Below, piece after piece: positions 7,537 to 14,672 of a stretch of 24,728 nt of DNA. The stretch comes from Coriobacteriia bacterium (lineage in GTDB: Bacteria > Actinomycetota > Coriobacteriia > Coriobacteriales > UBA8131), in the NCBI GenBank assembly GCA_009781525.1, contig WQXZ01000005.1:1-24728 (forward strand), written 5' to 3'. The notes beneath the pieces were generated by a model that did no database searches, was not told the origin of the DNA, and saw only the letters and a program-made list of their open reading frames with translations. Position 1 is the stretch's first letter. Each line of letters opens with the position of its first letter. The position numbers and the translations under genes were made by a program.

Positions 7537-9398
7537 TATTTCACCCCCCAGGGGCTCGTGACAACCGAGAATTTCTTTCCGGTTTTCGGTTCGCTGATAT
7601 GAATTGCGCAGGCGACACAGGGGTCAAAGCTGTGTACAGCACGTAGGGCATGAATCGGTTTGTTCAGATCCTCAACCGGCATTCCCATCAGGGACATCTC
7701 CATCGGCCCTTTGCGACCTTGCTCATCACGAGGCGAGATGTTCCATGTGGACGGAATGATTATCTGGTACTTCTCGATAATGTCATTTTTGATGTCCATG
7801 TAGTGGTAGAGCGCACCACGTGGTGCCTCCCACATACCTGCACCTTGACCGGTACGTTTGTCAGGCTCGATGAATGAGTCCGAGTTGCCTTCCTTGATTG
7901 CAGAAATCAACTCTTCGATCCAGGCTACCATCAGCTTTGAGACATAGAGGGTCTCGATGTTTCTGGCACCGGTACGACCCATGGTTGAGTTGAGCAGATC
8001 AATACGACCAGGAACTCCCAGAGCCTCAAGTAGAGCATCGATATTCTCAACGATAAATGGAACGCCACGGTTATAGGCAACAAGCAGCCTGGACAGGCCA
8101 CCAGCCTCAAACACCATATCGTCATAGCGCGGTGACTTGTCCCAGGTGTAACGGGCACCAGCAGCTGGGTGTTCACCGTCGGGAATGATGTACTCGTCCT
8201 TATACAGAGGAGCAGTGATACCTTGACGCGGATTGATCGGAGTACCACTATCCTTTGCTGGGTCATAGAAACTGGATGCTGTTGTCTCTGTGATCAGGGT
8301 CTCATCCCAGTTCTGAACCTGCTGGTACTTACCAGGATTCATACTCCAGATACCACCAGGCAGGTAGCGTTCTTCAGGTAAGAACGAATCGCGTTCAAAG
8401 ACGCCCCAGGCCAGATAGTTACCGTCGGTTTGGCCGTTGGAGAACTCATCCATATAGAAAGGTACGATTGCTAGAGTGTCTGGAACCATCGTACGCTCGA
8501 CCCACTCTTCCAGGCGCTTTGCTCTGAACAGCAGGTCGTCGAGCTTTTCTTCGGTCGGCACAAACGCGGTTCCGCCTGGCAGCAGGGTCATCACGTGCGG
8601 CATTTTGCCACCGATGATGCCAGAGATCTCAGAGGCAACCGCCTGCATCTCCAGGGCTTCCAGGTAGTGCTGGGTTGCGATCAGGTCAAGCTCGGGCGGC
8701 AACCGATAGGCAGAAGAACCGTCATGCTCGACAGTGTCAAACCAGTTACCAGAGAAAATCGAAAGCTGACCGTTTTCTGCGAATTTTCTCAGGCGCTCCT
8801 GCAGGCCGGCAAAATCAGCCTCGGTCGTGCCTGCGTCGTTAGCCAGGTTGACCGCTTCAGTAATGTCGGCATTTAAGGCGTTGAGTGGGTTCACGTAATC
8901 CAGAGCAGCCAGGTTATAGAACCAGAGAATGTGAGAGTGCAAGAACTGTGCGCCCTCCAAGATGTTTCTGATGATACGCGCACCATTGGGAATGGTGATG
9001 CCGTAGCTCTTCTCCCCAGCTATTGAGGCAGCGTGAGCATGGCTGACCGGGCAGACTCCGCAGATGCGTTGGGTGATATAAGCAGCATCAGCAGCAGCAC
9101 GACCTTGCAGTACAAGCTCCATACCGCGGAAGAGACCGCCAGTGATCCAGACGTCTTCGACGAAGCCGTCCTTGACTTCCATGTCAATGCGAAGGTGACC
9201 TTCGATGCGGTTTACCGGGTCGATTATCGAAGCGCCACTGGGTTTTCTGCCGATAGTTGTGCTGATCGGCAGTGCCAGGGATGGTGCATCTGTATCGCCG
9301 ACCGGTGTGGCGTTGTCGCCATCAGCCACTATGTCGTCAAGGGTTACATCGTCTGTGCGCAGCATATCGTCAGTGATCGGGGACATATTCTGAGTCAT
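7536..9398 (-). CDS. hyaB: [NiFe] hydrogenase group 1, large subunit HyaB
   Basis: This is the 620-residue catalytic subunit that binds the Ni-Fe(CN)2CO centre and splits H2. The L1 motif RICGVC gives Cys113 and Cys116, with SHAHAA after it. The L2 motif DPCVAC gives Cys594 and Cys597. The protein ends in a 20-residue peptide after His600, which is expected to be removed by a HyaD-type endopeptidase after nickel insertion. An acidic N-terminal extension of about 55 residues precedes the conserved IDPVNRIEGHLR. It carries no signal peptide and is expected to be exported together with the small subunit through the Tat system. The ribosome binding site GGAAGGAGG overlaps the end of hyaA, and only 2 nt separate the two genes. 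The family call is certain; assignment to the Coriobacteriia-type subgroup is inference. Confidence 0.96.
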   Translation of the reverse strand: MTQNMSPITDDMLRTDDVTLDDIVADGDNATPVGDTDAPSLALPISTTIGRKPSGASIIDPVNRIEGHLRIDMEVKDGFVEDVWITGGLFRGMELVLQGRAAADAAYITQRICGVCPVSHAHAASIAGEKSYGITIPNGARIIRNILEGAQFLHSHILWFYNLAALDYVNPLNALNADITEAVNLANDAGTTEADFAGLQERLRKFAENGQLSIFSGNWFDTVEHDGSSAYRLPPELDLIATQHYLEALEMQAVASEISGIIGGKMPHVMTLLPGGTAFVPTEEKLDDLLFRAKRLEEWVERTMVPDTLAIVPFYMDEFSNGQTDGNYLAWGVFERDSFLPEERYLPGGIWSMNPGKYQQVQNWDETLITETTASSFYDPAKDSGTPINPRQGITAPLYKDEYIIPDGEHPAAGARYTWDKSPRYDDMVFEAGGLSRLLVAYNRGVPFIVENIDALLEALGVPGRIDLLNSTMGRTGARNIETLYVSKLMVAWIEELISAIKEGNSDSFIEPDKRTGQGAGMWEAPRGALYHYMDIKNDIIEKYQIIIPSTWNISPRDEQGRKGPMEMSLMGMPVEDLNKPIHALRAVHSFDPCVACAIHISEPKTGKKFSVVTSPWGVK

Positions 9399-9400
9399 CG

Positions 9401-10963
9401 TTACTCGCCTCCTTCCACTTTTTCAGAGGCCTCGGCAGCCGAGGTAGCCGGGGCAGCAGCAGCAGCATCGGCAGCAGCCGCCGCCGCCTTAGCAGCCTTG
9501 TCAGCGGCAGCGGCTTCGATTACTTCATCAACCTTTGTCAGTGATGCTGCCTTGGTCTTAGCGGCTGCATGAACTACTCCCTCGAAGTAACTGTCAAGAG
9601 AGTCTTCTTTGATCAGTTGTGCAGACAGAGCGCGGTCTGTCTTGGCTGCAACCTGCAGCATTGTTCTACTGGCAGCCTTCGAAGGATTCTTCAGATCCCA
9701 AGCACGCTCAGTCTCGAACGGAGCACCACCGTCGAAACGACCAGTGATCTTCCAGCCGATTCCGTGCACACCGAGAGCGGCTAAGACCAGTCCGCCTGTA
9801 GCAGCAGCCAGTGTTACCGGGCTGAAGGTGTAACCGAAAATGCGAACTGTGCGGAATCGCTTCAGGAACGGTGCGTTGCTGTCAACCCAGTTGTGCGTTG
9901 TATTTTTCGGGTTTGAGACCGAACAACCAATGCAAGGGGCTCCAGCTTCGACACACCAGCTGACCCGGCGGTTCCAACGAACAATCGGGCAGTTATTCTT
10001 TGTCTGTGGGCCTTTGCATCCGAGTGGATACAGGCAATAACCAAGCTTCTCTTCTTCGGAGCCAAACTTGTAGACAAACTCGCCATTCTCAAAATGACCA
10101 CGGCGTGGGCAATTGTCATGAACGAATTGGCCGAACAAAAGAGAGGGCTTGTTGTGACGATCAAGTTCTGGCAGGGTGTCGAGTAGCAATACATCGATCA
10201 GTACTGCAACCAGATGCTCAGGATTAGAAGGGCAGGTTGGTACATTAATCAGCGGAGGAATCGAATCGATCTCTCCAGCAGCCAGAGCCTTCTGTAGAAA
10301 TCTCTGCACTCCGGTTGCACCTGCCGGGTTCGGCTTAGCAGCCTGCCAGCCTCCATCAACTGCGCATGAACCAGCGCAAACGATGGCCTTGGCATTGTGA
10401 ATAGCGTGCTTAACGATTTCGGTGTTCTTCTCATTTGCGATGCGGAGGGCATTGCCATCCCAACCTTCCATGATCGCGCCTTCGAAAACTACGATGTGTC
10501 CACCTTTAGCTATGGTCTGTTCTTTTGCTTCTTCAAGAGAGAAGCCAGCACCAGCCGAGAGCGTCTCAGAGTAGTTCAGTGAAATCAGCTCAAGCACAAC
10601 AGTTGCTGCATCAGGGTTTCCAGCTTGAGCAAATGACTCCGTACAACCGGTGCACGAAGCGAGCTCCAGCCAGATCACAGGTGCCAGCCTGCCTTCGGCT
10701 TTGCCGATAATACTCTCAGCGATAGCTTCCTGAATCGTCGGAACGAAAAGCTCAGATAAACCCAAAGAGACTGCAACAGCTGCACATAACTCTAGGAATT
10801 TCCGACGCGTAACACCACGCTCGGCCAACATACCTTCGAGCCTGTCGACGTTTTCACTCTGGCCGACACAGCCGCTCGAACAAGTTGTTGTGATAATGGT
10901 GTTGGTTTCTACGCAATCGCTCCGCGTTGATCCAGGTATGCTACTGGATCGTTTTGTTAACAT
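9401..10963 (-). CDS. hyaA: [NiFe] hydrogenase small subunit HyaA with unusual N- and C-terminal extensions
   Basis: This is the electron-transfer subunit of the uptake hydrogenase. A Tat signal is present (VTRRKFLEL, Arg53-Arg54). Three FeS sites can be read. The proximal site has C104, C107, C200 and C244, with a Gly rather than a Cys between C104 and C107, so it is the ordinary four-Cys type and not the oxygen-tolerant six-Cys type. The distal site has H282, C285, C310 and C316. The medial site has C325, C344 and C347 plus C337, where classic enzymes carry Pro. A membrane helix near 380-405 is followed by about 115 residues ending in an Ala/Lys-rich tail. The signal has an unusually long n-region (52 residues, with Cys17, 28 and 32), but the start is firm: AAGGAGGTG lies just upstream of the ATG at 10963, whereas the ATG at 10831 has no usable site. 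Confidence 0.95.
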   Translation of the reverse strand: MLTKRSSSIPGSTRSDCVETNTIITTTCSSGCVGQSENVDRLEGMLAERGVTRRKFLELCAAVAVSLGLSELFVPTIQEAIAESIIGKAEGRLAPVIWLELASCTGCTESFAQAGNPDAATVVLELISLNYSETLSAGAGFSLEEAKEQTIAKGGHIVVFEGAIMEGWDGNALRIANEKNTEIVKHAIHNAKAIVCAGSCAVDGGWQAAKPNPAGATGVQRFLQKALAAGEIDSIPPLINVPTCPSNPEHLVAVLIDVLLLDTLPELDRHNKPSLLFGQFVHDNCPRRGHFENGEFVYKFGSEEEKLGYCLYPLGCKGPQTKNNCPIVRWNRRVSWCVEAGAPCIGCSVSNPKNTTHNWVDSNAPFLKRFRTVRIFGYTFSPVTLAAATGGLVLAALGVHGIGWKITGRFDGGAPFETERAWDLKNPSKAASRTMLQVAAKTDRALSAQLIKEDSLDSYFEGVVHAAAKTKAASLTKVDEVIEAAAADKAAKAAAAAADAAAAAPATSAAEASEKVEGGE

Positions 10964-11276
10964 TTATACACCTCCTTGTGTTGCCCTTTCTTTACTCCTG
11001 CTTTCGGGGCACAAAGCAAGAGAGCTTATACTGCCATGAGACAAAAGCCTACCGCAGGCTAAAAGCCTGACCGTTGGCTTTACACGCCCTAGGTGTGAGC
11101 TATTAGCAGCTTAACAGCGTAAAACAGCGGTTCTCTGACCGCGAATCCCGGCTATTTTACAGTTCTCCGAGTAATTCGCACAATGCCCGTGCTGGGTGTC
11201 TCATCTGACAAAGCATCTTTATAGGCAAGTATTATAATTTAGCAGTAGCGATTGTGCAGATAACACAAGTCTACAA
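10964..11276 (-). other. Structured 5' leader of the hya operon and divergent promoter region
   Basis: No gene is seen. Read on the minus strand towards hyaA, the region forms a series of small stem-loops: 11142-11127 (GCGGT/ACCGC), 11097-11083 (CAC-core, 6 bp), 11081-11062 (AAAGCC/GGCTTT), 11060-11046 (AGCCT/AGGCT, then TTTTGT) and 11018-10999 (TGCTTT/AAAGCA). The segments 11064-11068 and 11056-11060 can also pair with each other, so two of the stems are mutually exclusive, as in an attenuator. A TATAAT on the minus strand (11236-11231) with TGCACA 16 nt before it could start a leader of about 260 nt. It matches no riboswitch class I know. Confidence 0.45.
11205..11238 (+). promoter_or_regulatory. 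Possible promoter of the ABC exporter operon
   Basis: CTGACA (11205-11210) lies upstream of TATTATAAT. With TATTAT at 11230-11235 the spacing is 19; with the perfect TATAAT at 11233-11238 it is 22, which is too long. The palindromic ATTATAAT could serve both strands. Confidence 0.3.
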
Positions 11277-11354
11277 GTGGTGAAGGCATGCTTTAAAGGC
11301 ATGTCATATGTGCGCTTACTACAAGAAGGGCACTCAAAGCAGAGGAGGATCTCA

Positions 11355-12131
11355 TTGAGCGATCTGGTTCAGGTGCAAGGGCTTAGAAAAACCTTTAAGC
11401 TCTCTGCCAAACAGCGAAAGCTTGAAAACACCAAGCAGACACTAAAAGTAGCAGTAAACGACCTGTCACTAACTGCTAGAAAAGGTGAAATATATGGCCT
11501 ATTGGGACCTAATGGCGCAGGAAAAACAACCGTTCTGCGCATGCTGGCAACGCTGATCAAGCCTGATGCCGGCGAAGCCTGGGTCGACGGATACAGCATC
11601 ATCAGCGACCCTGAAAAAGTACGCGCCTCGATCGGCTTCCTGACCAGCGAACTGAAACTTGAAGAGTTCTTCAGCCCTGACTACCTCTTCGATTTTTTCT
11701 CGCAGTTGCACAAGGTGCCAACCGATGTTTCTATCCGCCGCAAAGCTGAATTGTTTGCGCGTTTCGGCATCGATGAGTTCGCCGGAGTTAAAGTAGCAAA
11801 CCTATCATCAGGAATGAAGCAGAAAGCCTCCCTCGCGATCTCGATCGTGCACGATCCTGACATCGTCATCTTTGACGAGCCGACCAACGGTCTCGACGTG
11901 ATAACCGCCCGCGTAGTCACGAACTATCTGGAAGAGTTGCGCGATCAAGGTAAGACGATCATCCTCTCGACCCACATTTTCTCGCTGGTTGAAAAGCTGT
12001 GTGATCGCGTCGGCATCATCATCGAGGGGCGTATGGTAGCCGAAGGCTCACTTCAAGAAATCACAGGTGGAGAAGATCTCGAAGAGCGCTTCTTTGATCT
12101 TTACAGTGCAAGTGTCGGGGAGGTGGTTTGA
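11355..12131 (+). CDS. ABC transporter ATP-binding protein, NatA-like
   Basis: This cytoplasmic ATPase of an ABC-2 type exporter shows all core motifs: Walker A GPNGAGKTT (about residues 51-59), the signature LSSGMKQKASLA, Walker B DIVIFDEPTNGLD, and the switch His in STHIFSL. The C-terminal EGRMVAEGSLQEI stretch is typical of the NatA/CcmA family. The start chosen is TTG at 11355, because GAGGAGG lies 6 nt upstream and the domain begins at once (LVQVQGLRKTF). A GTG at 11277 in the same frame would add 26 residues without a ribosome binding site. A lysine-rich insert of about 15 residues sits between the first beta strand and the Walker A. The permease gene follows with no gap. Sodium or drug export is possible, but the substrate is unknown. 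Confidence 0.9.
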   Translation: MSDLVQVQGLRKTFKLSAKQRKLENTKQTLKVAVNDLSLTARKGEIYGLLGPNGAGKTTVLRMLATLIKPDAGEAWVDGYSIISDPEKVRASIGFLTSELKLEEFFSPDYLFDFFSQLHKVPTDVSIRRKAELFARFGIDEFAGVKVANLSSGMKQKASLAISIVHDPDIVIFDEPTNGLDVITARVVTNYLEELRDQGKTIILSTHIFSLVEKLCDRVGIIIEGRMVAEGSLQEITGGEDLEERFFDLYSASVGEVV

Positions 12132-13412
12132 GTGTCTACCCAATCAGGTTTGTTTGCGATTATCGGTAAGGAGTTTCGCCGCTTTTTCACCGATCGGCGT
12201 ATAGTTTTTACAACCGTCCTGCTTCCAGGTTTGATGATTTATCTGATCTATTCGGTAATGGGAAATGCATTGCAGGACATGATGGTGATTGACGAGGAGT
12301 ACCAACCAGTGCTTTACGCGGTCAACCTACCTGATTCACTGGCTGGAGCATTCTCTTCTATTGGGATTGATTTCGAGCAGGTTGAGCCAGGCAGAATCGA
12401 TGCTATACGTGCTGATATCACGGATAAGAAAGCTGACCTGCTGATAGTTTTTCCTGCTGATTTCGATGAACGAGTGGGTCGCCAACTCAGTGGTGAGCAA
12501 GGGGTGGATCCGCCTAGAATAGAGATTTTCTTTAACTCGACTCGCACCGAGTCAGCCTACCAGTATCAGGTTATGAGGGTCTTGCTTGACCAGTATAAGA
12601 CCGCACTGGCTCCGTTGTTCGCGGTGAATGCTGGGTCAGATTCGTCTATGGATACTGGCGGTGCGGGTGCAGGGAGCAGCAGCGGGGCAGGCGAAGAGGT
12701 TGACGATCCTGCCAGTGGAGAATTACCGTCTTACGACCTTGCTACTCAGGAAGATGCTGCTGGTTTCATGTTTGCGTCACTGCTACCGATGTTCATCATG
12801 GTGTTTCTGTTCAGCGGATGCATGTCGGTCGCACCAGAATCAATTGCAGGCGAAAAGGAACGCGGCACCATAGCTACTATGCTGGTAACTCCACTTGCTC
12901 GGTGGGAATTGGCATTAGGAAAGATAATCTCACTTGCATGTATTGCGTTGCTAAGTGGTCTATCCAGTTTTCTGGGCGTAATGCTGTCCCTCCCAAAGCT
13001 GATAGGCGATGCGACCGATGAGCTGGTTGGTCCGGTGCTCTACGTTCTTTCTGACTACCTGCTTATCCTGGCAGTAATACTCTCAACAGTGCTGTTGTTC
13101 GTCGGTGTAATCTCACTGCTTTCAGCAGTTGCCAGAACCATCAAAGAGGCTACGACCTATATAACCCCGCTGATGCTGGTGGTACTGATGATAAGCGCCA
13201 TGGGCGTATTCGCCCAAGGTGCTGCCGAGAATTACCTGTTCTATCTGATACCAGCCTATAACTCTGTGCAAAGCATGGTCGGAGTATTCTCGTTTTCATA
13301 CAACCCAGCCTGCATCCTGATTACAGTCGGAGCTAACCTTGCCTACACGGGCATCTGTGTCGCAGTACTCACCTGGATGTTCGGAAACGAAAAGGTGGTG
13401 TTTACCAAGTAG
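12132..13412 (+). CDS. ABC transporter permease, NatB-like (ABC-2 family)
   Basis: This 426-residue membrane partner of the preceding ATPase starts at a GTG directly after its TGA, with GGGGAGGTGG as ribosome binding site. The N-terminal IIGKEFRRFFTDRR motif is the typical cytoplasmic coupling region. TM1 (about 25-45) is followed by a long extracytoplasmic domain (about 50-210) that contains a Ser/Gly/Ala-rich loop. Five more membrane segments fill 215-420. The motif ESIAGEKERGTIATMLVTP is diagnostic of NatB/ABC-2 permeases. One transporter would consist of two copies each of the two proteins. The TAG stop is followed by 42 further open codons in the same frame, which contain a tandem repeat (see 13439). 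Confidence 0.88.
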   Translation: MSTQSGLFAIIGKEFRRFFTDRRIVFTTVLLPGLMIYLIYSVMGNALQDMMVIDEEYQPVLYAVNLPDSLAGAFSSIGIDFEQVEPGRIDAIRADITDKKADLLIVFPADFDERVGRQLSGEQGVDPPRIEIFFNSTRTESAYQYQVMRVLLDQYKTALAPLFAVNAGSDSSMDTGGAGAGSSSGAGEEVDDPASGELPSYDLATQEDAAGFMFASLLPMFIMVFLFSGCMSVAPESIAGEKERGTIATMLVTPLARWELALGKIISLACIALLSGLSSFLGVMLSLPKLIGDATDELVGPVLYVLSDYLLILAVILSTVLLFVGVISLLSAVARTIKEATTYITPLMLVVLMISAMGVFAQGAAENYLFYLIPAYNSVQSMVGVFSFSYNPACILITVGANLAYTGICVAVLTWMFGNEKVVFTK

Positions 13413-13438
13413 AGCCGCAAAGCGCCTGTGCCACGCGT

Positions 13439-13506
13439 CACCACCGCGGCTGCGCTACACGCCACCACCGCGGCTGCGCTACGTGCCGCTGTCGCGGTTG
13501 CGTCAG
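13439..13506. repeat. 24-nt tandem repeat between two convergent genes
   Basis: Two units (13439-13458 and 13463-13482) share an identical 20-mer beginning CACCACCGCGG. A third, degenerate unit covers 13487-13506. The period is exactly 24 nt (8 codons). Each of the first two units holds the palindrome CCGCGG, so they could pair with each other. The repeat lies between the natB-like stop and the pspC-like stop. Confidence 0.75.
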
Positions 13507-13511
13507 CTATG

Positions 13512-14438
13512 CTACCGCCAGGGAAATGGCGAGGCTGGTAGCTCGATGCGGATGCGATCGAAAATCGGCAGGTCGATGTAGTATGAACCGCCAAGCTCTC
13601 CGAAGCTCCAAACACCGACAACCAGCGAAAGTGACACCAGTAAGGCAGCTGCAAGTTTATATATATCACGGCGTAAGGTGCCTCCGATAACCAGTAAGCC
13701 AGCAGATATCAATCCAGCAGGCCAAAGGGTCAAGAAAGTGTTGATGAAGGTCGAGAAGGCGTAGTACTCAAGCCGCCAGAGTTGAAGCAGACAACCAACT
13801 GTGATAATCAGAATGCTGTAACCAGCTCTCAGTACTCTCCATCCGTTGTACCCTGGAGTGCAAAGAGTTATCAGCCCAGCAAGGATAACCACTAGCGGCC
13901 AATAGCGCCAAAAGAATTGATCAACAAAAATACCCAACAGGGCAATGACTCCAAAGCCAACCTGCAAAAAGCCAAGAGTAAGCGCCGCGCTGATTCCACG
14001 GTTTGCAGGCCGGCCGCTGCTGTCGCTTAGATCTGGATCAACCGCATCAAAAGCCTCTGAGTTCGATGAGACCCAAGCAGCACCAGGAGTAGTTTCTCTA
14101 TTGCGTATAGCTGACATTTCGCTGGTTGCTGAAGCCTTGATTTCTATTGGTCGGTAGTAGTCGATCGGACTTTTGGGAATCACGAAGATCAGGATCAAAT
14201 ATATAAACGAAGGAATTCCAAATGTCAGCACCATAAACACCACGCCATAGATACGCACGATGGTCGGGTCAAGCCCAAAGTACTCAGCCAGTCCAGCACA
14301 AACCCCTGCAACCATTGCGTTATCACTGCGATATAGGCGCTTTACTCCATCCAAGAAAAGACCAATCTGAAAAAGTAGAGTCTGCACGACCAGCACATAG
14401 GCGCAGGCGTGTCGTGGAATAACCCTCGTCAAATACAT
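13512..14438 (-). CDS. PspC-domain membrane protein
   Basis: A PspC domain lies near residues 32-92, seen in KRLYRSDNAMVAGVCAGLAEYFG and DPTIVRIYGVVFMVLTFGIP, with its membrane helix. A polar linker (about 95-150) and a run of four to six membrane helices (LiaF/YvqF-like layout) follow, and the protein ends ELPASPFPWR. PspC proteins sense or relay envelope stress in the phage-shock response, with PspA as partner. The start is uncertain: ATG at 14438 (or TTG at 14441) has no good ribosome binding site, and about 30 poorly conserved residues precede the domain, so a start nearer 14345 (TTG) is possible. It lies 10 kb from the YdjGHI-like operon, which belongs to the same kind of stress response. 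Confidence 0.82.
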   Translation of the reverse strand: MYLTRVIPRHACAYVLVVQTLLFQIGLFLDGVKRLYRSDNAMVAGVCAGLAEYFGLDPTIVRIYGVVFMVLTFGIPSFIYLILIFVIPKSPIDYYRPIEIKASATSEMSAIRNRETTPGAAWVSSNSEAFDAVDPDLSDSSGRPANRGISAALTLGFLQVGFGVIALLGIFVDQFFWRYWPLVVILAGLITLCTPGYNGWRVLRAGYSILIITVGCLLQLWRLEYYAFSTFINTFLTLWPAGLISAGLLVIGGTLRRDIYKLAAALLVSLSLVVGVWSFGELGGSYYIDLPIFDRIRIELPASPFPWR

Positions 14439-14531
14439 CAACCAGATTAACCAGAACTACCCAGCATTGATAACAGCGTTGTCAACTTGTCATGTTCAAG
14501 GCAAATAGTCGCATTCAGAATAGGATAGTTG

Positions 14532-14537
14532 TATAAT
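14532..14537 (+). promoter_or_regulatory. Possible -10 element upstream of the Ig-repeat surface gene
   Basis: A perfect TATAAT preceded by GTTG lies 136 nt before the ATG at 14673. No convincing -35 is found at 16-18 bp. The rest of 14439-14672 is the divergent intergenic region and shows nothing else clear. Confidence 0.35.
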
Positions 14538-14672
14538 AGCGTCACAACTAGCCAGAGTAACTAGATGTGAGCTGCTCAATTACAGCACTGAACCAGAAAC
14601 GACACCAAAAATGAAAAAAGTCGATCAGGCTGTTTGGCAAGGCTGGTAATTTAATTAGCAAGGGGGTAAAAA

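Noticed and set aside
9033..9572. Plus-strand frame of 179 codons with an Ala-rich end
   Set aside because: It lies opposite the junction of hyaB and hyaA, whose proteins are well conserved, and the Ala-rich part mirrors the hyaA tail repeat.
10999..11142. NiCo, cobalamin or molybdenum-cofactor riboswitch in the hya leader
   Set aside because: Stem-loops are present, but I could not find the conserved core sequences of any of these classes.
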